From Panaeolus papilionaceus (lineage: Eukaryota; Basidiomycota; Agaricomycetes; Agaricales), in the NCBI GenBank assembly GCA_015501605.1, contig JADNRZ010000001.1:1302001-1366000 (forward strand): 64,000 nucleotides of DNA. Direction: 5' to 3'. The position numbers and the translations under genes are program-made. Positions 22,566 through 33,568 of the stretch are shown here, piece by piece. How positions within the stretch are numbered: the first letter of the stretch is position 1; each line of letters begins with the position of its first letter. The notes beneath the pieces are model-generated. The model had not been told where the DNA came from, made no database searches, and was given only the letters and a program-made list of their open reading frames with translations.

Positions 22566-25500
22566 ATGCCCGACAATCATCACTCGGTCCCTTTCCGCGC
22601 CCAATATAAATCAAGAGCATACCACAGTAAGTTTCCTTTCCTCGAATGTTATCATGAAAAGTCCTCTTAAGCGCCTTTCTTATGTTCTCGCTTATATAGG
22701 CGATGCAGCTCCCTCGACGCGTCAAAAGCACCACAAGGACCACACTGACAATCTTTTGTCCTATTACCAGTCTGCTCTAGCAAATGGCGACGTTCCTCGT
22801 CCATACACACGTCCAATATCACCAGAAAAGTCTCCAGTGCGCTCAAATCAACATACAAGGCAGCTCTCTTCAACGTCAACTTCCTCTTCAGACTACTCGG
22901 ATGACTCAGAGGTGGCGACTGATGCCCGTGGGTTTGTCTCTGAGGCTTCAGCAGGTATAGGCAGGAGATCGAATGCACCAACAAAGGGAGGTGCAGACAG
23001 ACGAAGGATGGCCATTGTACAGATGGACTCTGTCAGTGAAGGCGGTCATTCCAACACTCAACATTCATCTTCAACCCCTTCATCCTCCAAGAACCTGCCA
23101 TTACGACAACGCCGTGGTCACCAGTCGAGTTTATCTGGTCTTGCTCTCGTCGCTCCACCGGACGCTTCACTTCGTTCATACACCCATATTACACCTCCAC
23201 CATCTGCCCCCATAGTCAACCCTTCAGCACCACACTCTTCCCGTTCTAACGATAAATCCCATCATCGTTCTGCTTCTGAAATACCAACTACATCCAAGTA
23301 TGGTTCATCTCGTGATACCAACACCGTCGCTACGGCCCGTACGGCTCAGGGCACACAGAGGGATCTTTCCACAGAAACCAGCACAACAAAGAAGAACAAT
23401 GTCAAAAATATCCTTCATCCCTCTTCCAATCCCTCCCGCTCACCATCTCCTTCGTCTAATCACAGCTTTCGTGGTATTCTTTCCCCTCCAGAAACGGCCC
23501 ATTTCCCTCGCAGCGCTCTCTCCTCGTCCTCCCTCGTTAATTCACCCATGCTCACTCCAGAAATTGGCGAGGGGAAGGATATACACGTTCCAGTAGCCGG
23601 TCCACAAGTCGTAAATTTAGGATTTGCAAAACCAGTGTCCCCTCGATCAGACATTACTGCATTCCTCAAGTCCGACTCTGTTACTACTACGCCTGCAAGC
23701 ACTACCGCAGCAGCTTCTGAACTGTCCAGCCACACTAATTATCAGTCAGGTATGTCATACCATTTATTAACATCTATTCCGGATCTATGTATTGATCACA
23801 TTAACATGGCGCATGTCTTCAGCCGACCCTATGCCTCCGCCGAGGGCGATGTTTAACATCGACACGAATAGCCCACCACCGCCTCGTCCTCCACGACTCC
23901 ACTCACCCAACCCCAGCCGCAGAGGGGATATAGACTCTGTCAAGCAACCTTTGGTCCTCCCATCATCCCCCGCTCAGGACTCGAGCTCGCCCAATCTGGC
24001 ATCAAACAGGTCACACAGTCTTGAACGGCGACTCAAGCGTGGCGTGCATGAGAAGGACCTATCAGAGAATGATAGTCATATCCTACGGTGCGTCAACTAT
24101 TTCCATCTTGGCAGATGCCATCGTTTGCATTTTACCCTTGTGTCCTAATTAAGCCCTGTAATTTATGCTTGCTTAGGTCTGTCAATGGTGGGACCCAGTT
24201 GCAACATTCGACCTCCATTCATCGGAGGGAGGGTGCCTTTCCATCATCTGCCATGGATAACGTATCTGTCGAAACAGCTTCTTCAGCTGCATCCCATGAT
24301 AGAGACCTAGGGAAACTTTCGGAAGAGCCTGACCGAGACCCTAAACTAACCCCTTCTACCACGCCTGATAACGACGAAATTCCTACAATGACAGTCATTG
24401 AACCCGCGCCACCCCAAGAAGCGAATGAATCCGACGAAAATAAAGGCGACACAGCTGATCGCAGTAAATTCGACCAGTGGCTTTTGGACAATGCGTATCT
24501 CGTGCAGCAACCCCAAGAAATGCGCAGGGGAATGTCGTTGGACGAACAGCGTGCATTTGCATCCGAGCGTCCCACTTCGCCCTTGTCCACAGACAATCAC
24601 TCCCATCACTCTGATGTCCCAAGCCCGCCTCCGAAAAGTTTTAGAAATAGCTTGACGACCAACTTGAAGAGGTTTTCATCACTTCCCAGGGCACCTTCCC
24701 TGTCTTCTCGATCTGCTCATCGATCGTCTGGGAGCACGCGATATTCATCACGGACACCATCGCCTTCGACTACGCACCACAGGCATCGCACCTCTGCACA
24801 CACCCCGTTCAAAAAGATTCGCTCCACAAATCCTGCAGCGCTTTTTTGCCATGAAGTTTATTCGCAGACAACAACGCTGCAACGTTGTGCGATCTATACA
24901 GCCAAGATCAATGAGCTCTATTTGCATGACTGTGGTTTGTCGGATTGGTTGGTAGACATGAACACTCGAGGTAAGCATCTCCATCTACTCCGACCCATTT
25001 TGGTTCCGCGTAACTCTAAATATCTTGTTTCAGGTCAAACGACTCGAGCGCGTGGTCCTTCCACTATGCCCTTTTCGCCCCAACCTCGTCATTCATCTCG
25101 ATCGTCCATGGTCTCGGAAGCCACTTTCCCTCGCAGGCCAGATGCCTACATGGCCACCGATCTCTCACAAGGAAGTGCTCCAGAGATCAACCCCGCCATT
25201 CCCCCTGCCACCCTGCCTTATCCATCTTTAGCACTCAACCCGCCTCGAAACCATCCCGCGCGCTCAAACTCAAGCGTCGGCCACAACACCCCTCCGTCTT
25301 CCGTTCGCCCTCTAGCACCCATATCTACACCGGCAGGTAAAGCAGGCGGTTTCTTTGCCTCACTCAGTCGTCGAGCCAGCACTTCTAAAAAAGACAGACC
25401 TGTCATTGCTTTCCCTCCGAATCATGCAACTACAAATAACATTATATCTGGCCCTATGTCTGCCGGCCCAGGTATTGGTAGAACGATATCGAAAACGACT

Positions 25501-25884
25501 ATATCGTCGGGTACCACAATGGGCGTTTCACGACCACTGTACATGCACGGCGCGCACGCGTCCCCAGGAGGACCACGAGCCCCGCCGAATCGTGTGCAGA
25601 GGTCTCAGACGTTCATGACACCAGTCACCCATGCATATGCATCACAAAGACGAGACGACGGGTTGGGTCGACGACCTTCTTTGTTTGATCTCTCGAACGA
25701 AGTGATTGACATTCGCCCAGACCCAGAGTTTAACAGACAGGTCGACAGGCTGATGTTATTGCTGCCAAATGCCGACCGAGATGTTTTGGCAGGGTACTTG
25801 AAGAGAGCAGGTACAGATATGTTGGCCATAGGACAGTATCTCGCCGACGAGAAGAACGGAACTGTACGATATCCTCACAATTAA
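22566..25884 (+). CDS. Uncharacterised Ser/Pro-rich protein with C-terminal CUE-like domain
   Basis: I do not recognise a named family. Exon 1 (22566-22626) encodes MPDNHHSVPFRAQYKSRAYH and joins to exon 2 at 22700, which begins DAAPSTRQKHHKDHTDNLLS; four further exons follow, for about 1,000 residues. Most of the protein is Ser/Thr/Pro/Arg-rich and probably disordered, with many SP/TP and RxxS sites. One ordered island near 24830-24960 (PAALFCHEVYSQTTTLQR, then IYTAKINELYLHDCGLSDWL) looks conserved. The last 55 residues, with FNRQVDRLMLLLPNADRDVL and GYLKRAGTDMLAIGQYL, fit a three-helix CUE/UBA-like ubiquitin-binding fold. A link to ubiquitin or trafficking is inference from that tail alone. 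The start was preferred over the ATG at 22654 because the first exon splices in frame at consensus sites. Confidence 0.75.
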
Positions 25885-26465
25885 TATCTCTCACTAAACT
25901 ACAACTGGAACGCCAAACTGGAACCGGAATTTTGGAAAAACTTGCTAGCCTTGCTCTCATCACCATATAACAATTACAACCTTCCTCGGATTATTACCTC
26001 TCTGATAGACTTTTCCATACACTCACCCGACAACCCTCACTGATATGAAATCTGCTTTCGTTCTTTTGCCCATAATGGCAGCTGCACCTTACTGGACTTG
26101 TAACTTTACGTTCTATTAATCTTCGTCTTCTCATTCATGTTTTACCAGTACCTGTACCCCCGTTTTCTATTTTTGCTAGCATACATAACCCCAACAAAGT
26201 ATACACACCAACTGACTGGGTCTAGTTCTTTCCTTTGCATTGACGTCTTTCCTTTACTACATTGACACTGTTCACGACTGTGTTTCAGATTTTGATAATG
26301 CATTCAATTCCATAGCGCAACCGCGTACCTTGGTCTCTCTGTTTATTTCGGGATGGCTGGCCTAAATTTAGTGTTGGAGGGTCGCGTATTCCGATTCGAG
26401 GGTCCCGCTCCAAAGCCTACGGTAACTCCATGCACTACATCAAACGCGTTTTCAACTACAAATGT
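25885..26465. other. Intergenic between two convergent genes
   Basis: About 580 bp between the CUE-like gene (+) and HEI10 (-). AT-rich, presumably the 3' untranslated regions of both; no gene seen. Confidence 0.55.
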
Positions 26466-28498
26466 TCAGACAGCCGATCGTATCCCCAAACCTTTTTGGT
26501 TCGCCGCTGACGGGTGGTGTTGACCGCTGTGGTGCATCATTGCGCTAGCATTATTCGTAACATGCCAACCGGAATTGGTATTTATAGGCTGCGGCCTGGA
26601 AGGTTTAGTGTGCATGAGCATGCGCTCTACTTCGTTTGCACTGTTTGAACGATCCGAAATGTTGGTTGTCGAGCCTACTCGATGCGACCGCTCAGAGAAC
26701 GTAGCAGCGGACACAGGATACTGGGAGAACGGTTGCCGGTGTGCGACTGGCCTGTTTCCAGTATTGAGCCGAGCTTGATCTTGCGTCCATTCATTCGCCG
26801 AAGTATGCTGTTGACCTCCACCTAAAAAATGCGATCCACCATTCGTCCGCGGGACAAGTGGTGTTCGCTGGGCCTGTTGCATGATTAGAAACGATGCATG
26901 AAACTTGACCATGCTTTCTCGATCGACTTACCCCACTGGTTGTCATTCCTTCGACAACAGCAGATAAATCGACACTGTTGCTGTGTTGCTGTCGCGGTTT
27001 ACTATTTCTCTGGTCATCGATGCCTTGATGGTTTTGCAGGAAAGCCAAAGGACCAGGTTCATTCCCAGACCCAGGACCAAAAACGGTTTTTCGTTTCAAT
27101 TTGTCAAAGTGCGCCTATAATGCGAGTAGAATTTCGAAATAGTCATAGCTGCTATTAACAGCACATAGTTCGATAAAATCACCTTGAGCTTCTGATATTC
27201 CTTGTCGCGTTCCTTCGATCCTTCCTGAAGTTCACGTACTTTTCTTCGCTCGAGTTCGAGATCTTTTTCGAGCTCTTCAAAAGTCTCGTCAATGATATGA
27301 ATTTTCGAAAGTAAATCACGAATTCTCACCGATCCTTTTGTTGTTGAGCAGACTCAATTCGCTGTTGGCTAAACGTCGGATGAGACTTTTTCGATGCCAA
27401 CCACACCAAAATAGGGGTTTTTCCCGAAATGAGAGAAAATACCCCTTTCTGTCAGATCGAACCTTCACGAATAACACTATCGAGTTGTTTTTGCAACTGC
27501 GCGTTTTTGTCACTGAGGTTCCTCACAATCGCGTGTTGAAACGTGCTAGACAGACCAAGAGAAAAAACGGCGACACGTCAACGGGCGTGTTCGGGGTGAC
27601 ATTAACAACTCCACGACGACGTGGAAGTCAAGTCAGCAAGCAGAAAAGATGATATGCTCACTTCTCCTGGTGGATCTGGTATTGCCAGAATGATATTGCG
27701 CTAAGTTAAAGCAGTATGTAGTCAATTGATACCGGGGTCGTTGTGTGTCGTGGTTAAACATAGCAACAAGGCGCCGAATTTTTGCGAACGTGCTCACCGG
27801 CTACATATCTCCAAGATGAGCGAGGGGGATAGACCGGACAGAACAGACTGCCCAAATTACTTAGGTGTAAGAAATTCACCGCATATATGCACCGAAATGT
27901 ATACATACCGTCTTGTAGTCATTCGAGGGTTGGAGCGAGCATACCTGTTTCAAGAATTGAATGCGAGCGCGGCTCAGGGAGAAATGACATTGATAGTTAC
28001 AACAACGTCGTCTCTATATCGAGAGGCGATGGGATGTCAAGATTACCGTGCTGCCGCAAGTTCGCACGAAACCACTCACGGTTCAGTTAAAACCGTCTCG
28101 CATGCTGTGACAGGTATACCTATCAGCTTCGGCACCAAAAAAAAGAGGGTCTCTCTAATTTTATCCACAAACCAGGGCACATTCGCGATGCATTGAACAG
28201 CTCATTCGCGCAGTCGACTTGGAGAAGACGAAGTCAGTCAGTTTCGGTGGTACATGAAAAACCAAGTTTGGCATTCGACATACCGCAGAAGATGTGTGAG
28301 CCTAGACGACAGAAATAACATAAAACACGCGCAGCATGAAGACACGTATAGATGCTCAACAAGTCGTCTAATAGGGGTTTGCCAGCACGATGATCATTGA
28401 TAGAAGAACTGTTGAGTAGGAATGAGGCTTACTACGACAGCCTTGTCCGTAAGAGGACGTCTGCACGTCAATCGGTTGCATTTCAATTCGTTGTCCAT
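26466..28498 (-). CDS. HEI10: HEI10/CCNB1IP1-type meiotic RING protein, 14 exons with microexons
   Basis: HEI10 (CCNB1IP1, related to Zip3) marks meiotic crossover sites and is a putative SUMO/ubiquitin E3 ligase. Exons (minus): 28433-28498, 28361-28367, 28284-28301, 28173-28217, 28080-28104, 28001-28013, 27909-27944, 27798-27847, 27662-27700, 27463-27545, 27330-27368, 27183-27274, 26932-27114, 26466-26873. They sum to 1,104 nt (367 residues). The C3HC4 RING uses C7, C12, C25, H27, C30, C33, C44 and C47 (TTCSHIFCVDC and CPAC). Family blocks follow: DDVVVCSLQPSNDYKT, SVLSGLSPSLILEI, SFWQYQIHQE. A coiled coil (LSDKNAQLQKQLDSV, LELERRKVRELQEG) leads to a disordered Ser/Asn-rich tail. Without the 7-nt exon the RING loses frame. 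The model is deduced from splice sites and family knowledge, and needs cDNA. Confidence 0.85.
28361..28367 (-). other. HEI10: 7-nt microexon of HEI10
   Basis: Reads ACGACTT between a TAG acceptor and a GTTGAG donor. It supplies Thr-Thr and the first base of Cys25 of the RING finger, and is required for frame. Confidence 0.75.
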
Positions 28499-29031
28499 GG
28501 TCGTAGAATACTATCAATTTCGGAGCTATGGTTCTGGCGTAAGATTGCTCTTTAATGAGCGCGTCAGTTGATGAGCTACGTACACGTGATCGCGAGCGTC
28601 TATGAGGAGCATACTCCCGAATCCCATTACTTATCCTGACACTGTAGACGTTGAGAGAAAATATGATGCGATTCAGAGAGAGTAATCGATAGAGACAAAT
28701 GCAGTGCAGACCGACTACATGCTAAATGCGATGATGAAAGAAACAGACAAAACGAAAGTAGACAGGAATATGCGAGAGACAAGAAATTTGACACAGAGAG
28801 AGAGAGGCGACAATAAAACGCCATGTGGTAACAACACACAACAAATCTATGATGCTTGAAATGAGTGCAACAGATAAAATAAAAAGCTGTTAAAACAGTA
28901 AAAAAAATATGCTGATGATACCGCTCTTGAGGGGGAAGATATGACCGAACGAGAATAGCTACAGGAATAAGAATAAATGAATCACATAGAGAGGAAACAA
29001 AAACCAAGAAAACGCCGAGGCGACACACGCC
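28499..29031. other. Intergenic: HEI10 promoter and KCS1 3' flank
   Basis: No gene seen. The HEI10-proximal part carries CACGTG (28583-28588). From 28640 to 29030 the sequence is purine-rich on the top strand, so the KCS1 transcript strand is C/U-rich here. Confidence 0.5.
28583..28588. promoter_or_regulatory. CACGTG element upstream of HEI10
   Basis: Located 85 bp before the HEI10 start codon, in an otherwise unremarkable stretch. Confidence 0.45.
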
Positions 29032-32000
29032 TCATGTCGAGATACTCCCCATATCTTCCTCCTCACCGAAAATTTCCTCAAAAATCTCCTTCCCATCCAA
29101 TGACAAAGGCGGCAGCTGCTGCTCCGACGTTGAAGGGTCATCCCTACTCAACTTCATCCTCCTAATCCTCTCCACGTTCCAAATCTCCTCCAAAGAAAGA
29201 CTCAAGTTCTTCAAGCCCAACAAGAAACCACGATCGGGCGAGTCGGGATAATGAGGCGGGAAGCGAGCGAGAATAAGCCCAGTTTCAGGGTCAACTTCGG
29301 CAAAGTACCCCTTTGAAGTAGAGGCTTCGTGCGATGGTCGGTGGTCCTCAGGATAAGGTAGCCAATCCCGACCAGTGGTTGTATGCGCAAAGTCGACGAT
29401 GCGAACGTTGATCTCGCCCCGCTTACGACGCCCACTCGAACGTTTACCCACAGGCCCAGCGAGAAGGTCTTCAGAATGTGACCGCCTCAACGTTCGTCCG
29501 CCTGGCTGACTTTGCGACTGCGACCGACGCTCCAATGATTCTCCTCGTTTGCTCCGAGACGAGGGGTGTTCAGATACAGATGCACGGAACGCATCTTGGG
29601 ATTCCTGATCGCCGTCGTAGATGAGCAGTATGCTACAGCCGTAGAACCGGTAACCCTTTAGCCTGTTGACAATCCGAGCCAAGGCATAAAGCTTCTGAAG
29701 CAAGAGAGGGATATGATATGCGAGCAGACGTTCACCATCATGAAGGAAAGAACTCAAGACGGAATTGAACTCGTCCGGTTTGACTTCTCGTCCTCTGTAC
29801 TTGTCCTGCGTCTCATAAGACTGGGTGACATTGTTCCAGACCTTAAAAGCGAATCAGCCAAAGGTCAACACGCAATTAAATACGACACTCACCTGCATAC
29901 CACAAACACGTACACCCAAACTCCTGCTCGTCGTACGATCGCATTTTTTCCGCTGACTCTTCTTCTTTGCTGAAGTCGCATCAATCCCGTACTGCCGCGT
30001 CCCCATCTTGAGATCCATGACGCAAGGGTGCTTCAGCCGTCCTGTCAGATCCTCCATTAAAATAAAGTGGTTCTGACGCGTCACAGGCTGTTCCGCTTCC
30101 TGGCGCTCGTGGATCGTCGCTTGGTCAGAAAAGCGGGGTTGGTATGGGATGCGTGGGTTGTTCTGGGGAGAGTCAAGCGATCGTGACCGGCTACGTTTGC
30201 GAAGAATGGGAGACGGAGAAAGCGGTTCCGCCTTTTTCTCTCCTTCCACCGACTCCGGCTCCCCAACGCGGTCTTTACTGAACAAGAGTTTACCTGTAAG
30301 CGACGTTTCGTCTTCTTCTTTGTCGGGGGTACGCAACACGGATTCGCTCTGCACACGTCGGATAGTGTTTTCCGAATGTACAGAATGGGACCGATCGACA
30401 TGACGAAATAGTTTCCTACGAAGACGTGACGACGAGTGTCTACCACCACCTTCGCTATCGGCCACATCGCATTCGTCCTCGGTCCTCGCGTAGCTGCTGT
30501 CTCTCCTTCCCAATCTCTTCCTAAACCTACGAAGAACGCTGTTGAAAACATGATCTTTGAGCTTCGTGTTGACCATAGTCGACCCCGTTCCTCCGAACCA
30601 AGGTGATTCAGGAAGTATCCTGTCCGAGTTGTAAGATCGGATAAAGGGCCGATGAGCCATATCATCATGTTCCTCAGATGACGTTGTTGCCCCTTTGGTG
30701 ACTTGTTCAGACATGGTGCGTGCCCGTTGAGTTAGATGGGATGGAAAGGCGTGGACAGTTTGGCTGGGCGAGTTGACAGGAGTAGGTGCGTCGATCTCTG
30801 CTTGATCATGATCAAAAGACATTTCATTACATAGATGACTCGACTGCATGCTCTGGGTATTGATGAGAGGTGGCCGGGGTGTGGACGCTAGATCCGGACT
30901 GGATGCATTTCCTTTCTGCAGGTGGGTATTCTGCAAATGGCGTCTGGCGACGACTGAGGACCCCGTGCCCATAGAATAGGAGAGTGAGCGATTACGTCCC
31001 TCACGGAGCATCCATTCAGGGATGATATGTCGATTGCGATCCAAGGCGACTTCGGGCAGCTCTGCGTCTTCGTTCTTGGCATTGTCGGGCGGCTCCTCCT
31101 GAAGATGAGGGTCTGCGGCCGGGCAACTACCATCAGCTTCGATAAGCTTGGTTGTGTCGGAATTTGGGGTATTGGGCTTTGGAACGCGACGGTAGGTCAC
31201 GAGCATAACTCCTAAATATCGAGGAATGAAGCCGAGGAGAGGTGGAGCTTCCCGTTCCACAGATTCATAAAAGAGGTTCTCGCGGGAGACCAAGGGCTGA
31301 TTGGATGTATATTAGCCGAATTCATGGGAAACGAATAGAAAATAGACGAACTTTGCAAACAGCCTGTTTGGTAAATTTATATATTGAACTGTGGCCACCG
31401 ACTTGATTGCGAAAGGGGCGGAGCGGAATGTGGGGAAGTGGTTCATGGGGGAAATTAACGATCTCGAGGGTAGTATCGGAGCTTAATGAATTATCCTGTG
31501 AAGGGGTTTCCTCTATACGGGGGGTACGATCGTCGACTGGGGAATGCAGTAGAGATGAAGAAAAAGAAGGAAAATCGGGGTCATGCAAATCATGAGTGGA
31601 ATAGCTAGATGGAACGGTAGAGGCAGCTGATGCAGTTTCCCAATTAGACTCGTCGTCAGTGCTCCAAGACTCGATTGGCGAGGGGGGTGGTGACATATCA
31701 TGTTCCAAAGTGTCAATGTCATGGTAGTCAAGCGAAGGCGGTGGTGATCGTGAATGGCGCGAGGAAGTCTGTAGAGTGGGTAATGAGGGGGTGGAACGGC
31801 GTAGAATGGAATCTTGGTGGAGAATGAGAGCGTTGCGAGTAAGAGGAGAACGGGAAGGAGAAGGGGAGGGAGGGTAAGCGCGAGATCTGGGACGTGTGTC
31901 TGGAAAGGGGACCTGAGAAGGAATTTCGGGACGAGTTGATTCCACTTCGTCGTCGATGATGCGTTCACGACGTCTGCCCCGACCGACTGGGGCCTGATCT

Positions 32001-32773
32001 TTACGCCACTGAGGCGTGTCTGGCAAAGGTAAATCTTTAGGTGACGGAAGCAATTCTAGGTCCTTGATTTCTGACATAGACAACTCCTTTGGTTTATGTC
32101 TCTCTGGAGCCACTGAGGTACTCTTTTCCCTTCTTGTCGCAGCAGCTTCGCGGTCTGGCCATTCTGAGCGTTTGACAAACTGGAAATGTTCTTGAACGTC
32201 TTCACCATGCTGAAAAGTAGTATCACGAGGACAAGACATGGGTGGTTGCTCTGCTTTTGAAGGACGGTCTCCTTGGATAGATTCATCGTGAGGACCCGAA
32301 GTTTCTTTGAAAAGCTGAAGAGTTGCTGCTACTTTTCTCCCGATTCCTGCGTTTGGTAGATGGTGAGCAGTCAAGTCGTCTGAATCGTGGTCTGTGGGAG
32401 TTGAAGATATTGAAGAGGCAGTACTTGAGGTACTTGAAGTACGAGATAGCTGCTTGGGTGTTTTTGGGGAAGGGCGTGTAGGGAAAGGTTTTGAGTTGGA
32501 TGAAGGCATGGTTAGGGCTCTGGTCATCACGTTTCTTCTGCGTTTTCTTGAAGTAGAACGTTCAGTGTTATAGCCATCTGAATCTGAATCATGCAGAATA
32601 ATATCCCTTTTGGGGGTCAAAGAATGAGAAATTCGAAAAGAATTTGACTTTTGGGCAGCTAATAGTTTGTCTGCAGTAAGTGAATCGGTGTTTGTGAGAC
32701 GGGGAGATGACAAAGCACTGGTTTGACCTGAGCTGGGTGGTGAAAGTGGAAAACGATAAGAGGATTCTGACAT
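29032..32773 (-). CDS. KCS1: Inositol hexakisphosphate kinase Kcs1
   Basis: Kcs1 phosphorylates InsP6 to the pyrophosphate 5-InsP7, a regulator of phosphate and stress responses. Three exons (31352-32773, 29893-31296, 29032-29841) encode 1,211 residues. The first 450 or so residues are Ser/Pro-rich and probably disordered. The catalytic region starts at QVGGHSSIYKF and continues across intron 1 with VEREAPPLLGFIPRYLGVML. A long insert (about 310 residues) separates it from FILMEDLTGRLKHPCVMDLK, which holds the IPK signature PxxxDxKxG. Then come RTTSRSLGVRVCGMQVWN across intron 2, YGCSILLIYDG and the metal-binding INVRIVDFAHTT. All IPK-family catalytic blocks are present. An in-frame ATG at 32827 could add 18 residues; the 32773 start is preferred because the extra peptide is hydrophobic and unlike the family. 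Confidence 0.94.
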
Positions 32774-32895
32774 AACCCAAGAAAAGAGACAAGGGGAGGG
32801 GATAACGAGAATAAGAGAGACAGACACAAAGAAATAGAAAAGAGAGAGAAAGAGAGAAGAGCGTTATGATATCAGCGACGACACACAAACCCGTT

Positions 32896-32901
32896 CACGT
32901 G
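32896..32901. promoter_or_regulatory. CACGTG element upstream of KCS1
   Basis: About 123 bp before the KCS1 start codon, in the divergent interval. Confidence 0.45.
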
Positions 32902-33463
32902 AGAATAAGGACCCAGATCACTCTTTTTTTATTTAATATTTATCAAACGTGCTTCATGTCTGCTCAACGCACGTTGTCTATAATAATTCCCTCTCTCACT
33001 CTCTTATAATCGATTTCATATTTGAATAAATTACCTGTTTAGGTTTCTGTTCTTTCTTTTCAAGACCGCTGATTATTCGGACATGAACGTTGATACTGTC
33101 CACTCTCTTAACTCGGCCGATTCAGCGCACTCTTTTATCTGCCAGCGTTGACATCATGACGTTCCATTATCTCGCTATTTTTGCTACTCATTCAATAACC
33201 AACGTACTCCGAGTTCTATTTACCGTTGTCTTTGCGCGCTTTAATTTTAACAGGTTCCGTCTCTAATCTGCCAATCTCACTTTTGATCCAGTCCGACACC
33301 TTTGATCTCGTCTTATCGCGACGTCTGGCACAGCTTCGAACAATGTCAATCTCACTCCCTTTGTGACTCATAACAATAACCATATGTTTATCTTCTAGCC
33401 AATAGAATTCATTCTGCCTGACTCACCATTGTCTTAAGAATAGTCTAGAACTTTCAATTCTTC

Positions 33464-33470
33464 TATAAAA
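33464..33470 (+). promoter_or_regulatory. TATA box of the orphan gene at 33569
   Basis: TATAAAA 99 bp before the start codon, followed by a C-rich tract: a standard fungal core promoter layout. Confidence 0.5.
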
Positions 33471-33568
33471 TCCCTCCTTATCCCACAAGATCCTCTTTCA
33501 TTCCTCCCCTCACAATATCCCCCCAGTAAGAGTAGTGGTAATATTTCATCTCAATAAATTCAAATCAA

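Larger units (their letters stand above)
32774..33568. other. Divergent promoter interval, KCS1 and TFIIS-N-like gene
   Basis: About 800 bp with no gene. The KCS1 side (32800-32870) is CT-rich on the coding strand. The interval also has CACGTG (32896-32901) and a TATA box for the plus-strand gene. Confidence 0.55.

Noticed and set aside
22654..22700. ATG at 22654 as start of the CUE-like gene
   Set aside because: It lies in an intron when the first exon at 22566 is used; the upstream exon splices with a consensus GTAAGT donor and in-frame acceptor, and gives a more plausible N-terminus.
27726..28196. A 156-codon plus-strand frame opposite HEI10
   Set aside because: It is the shadow of HEI10 exons and introns; the minus strand gives the RING and HEI10 family blocks.
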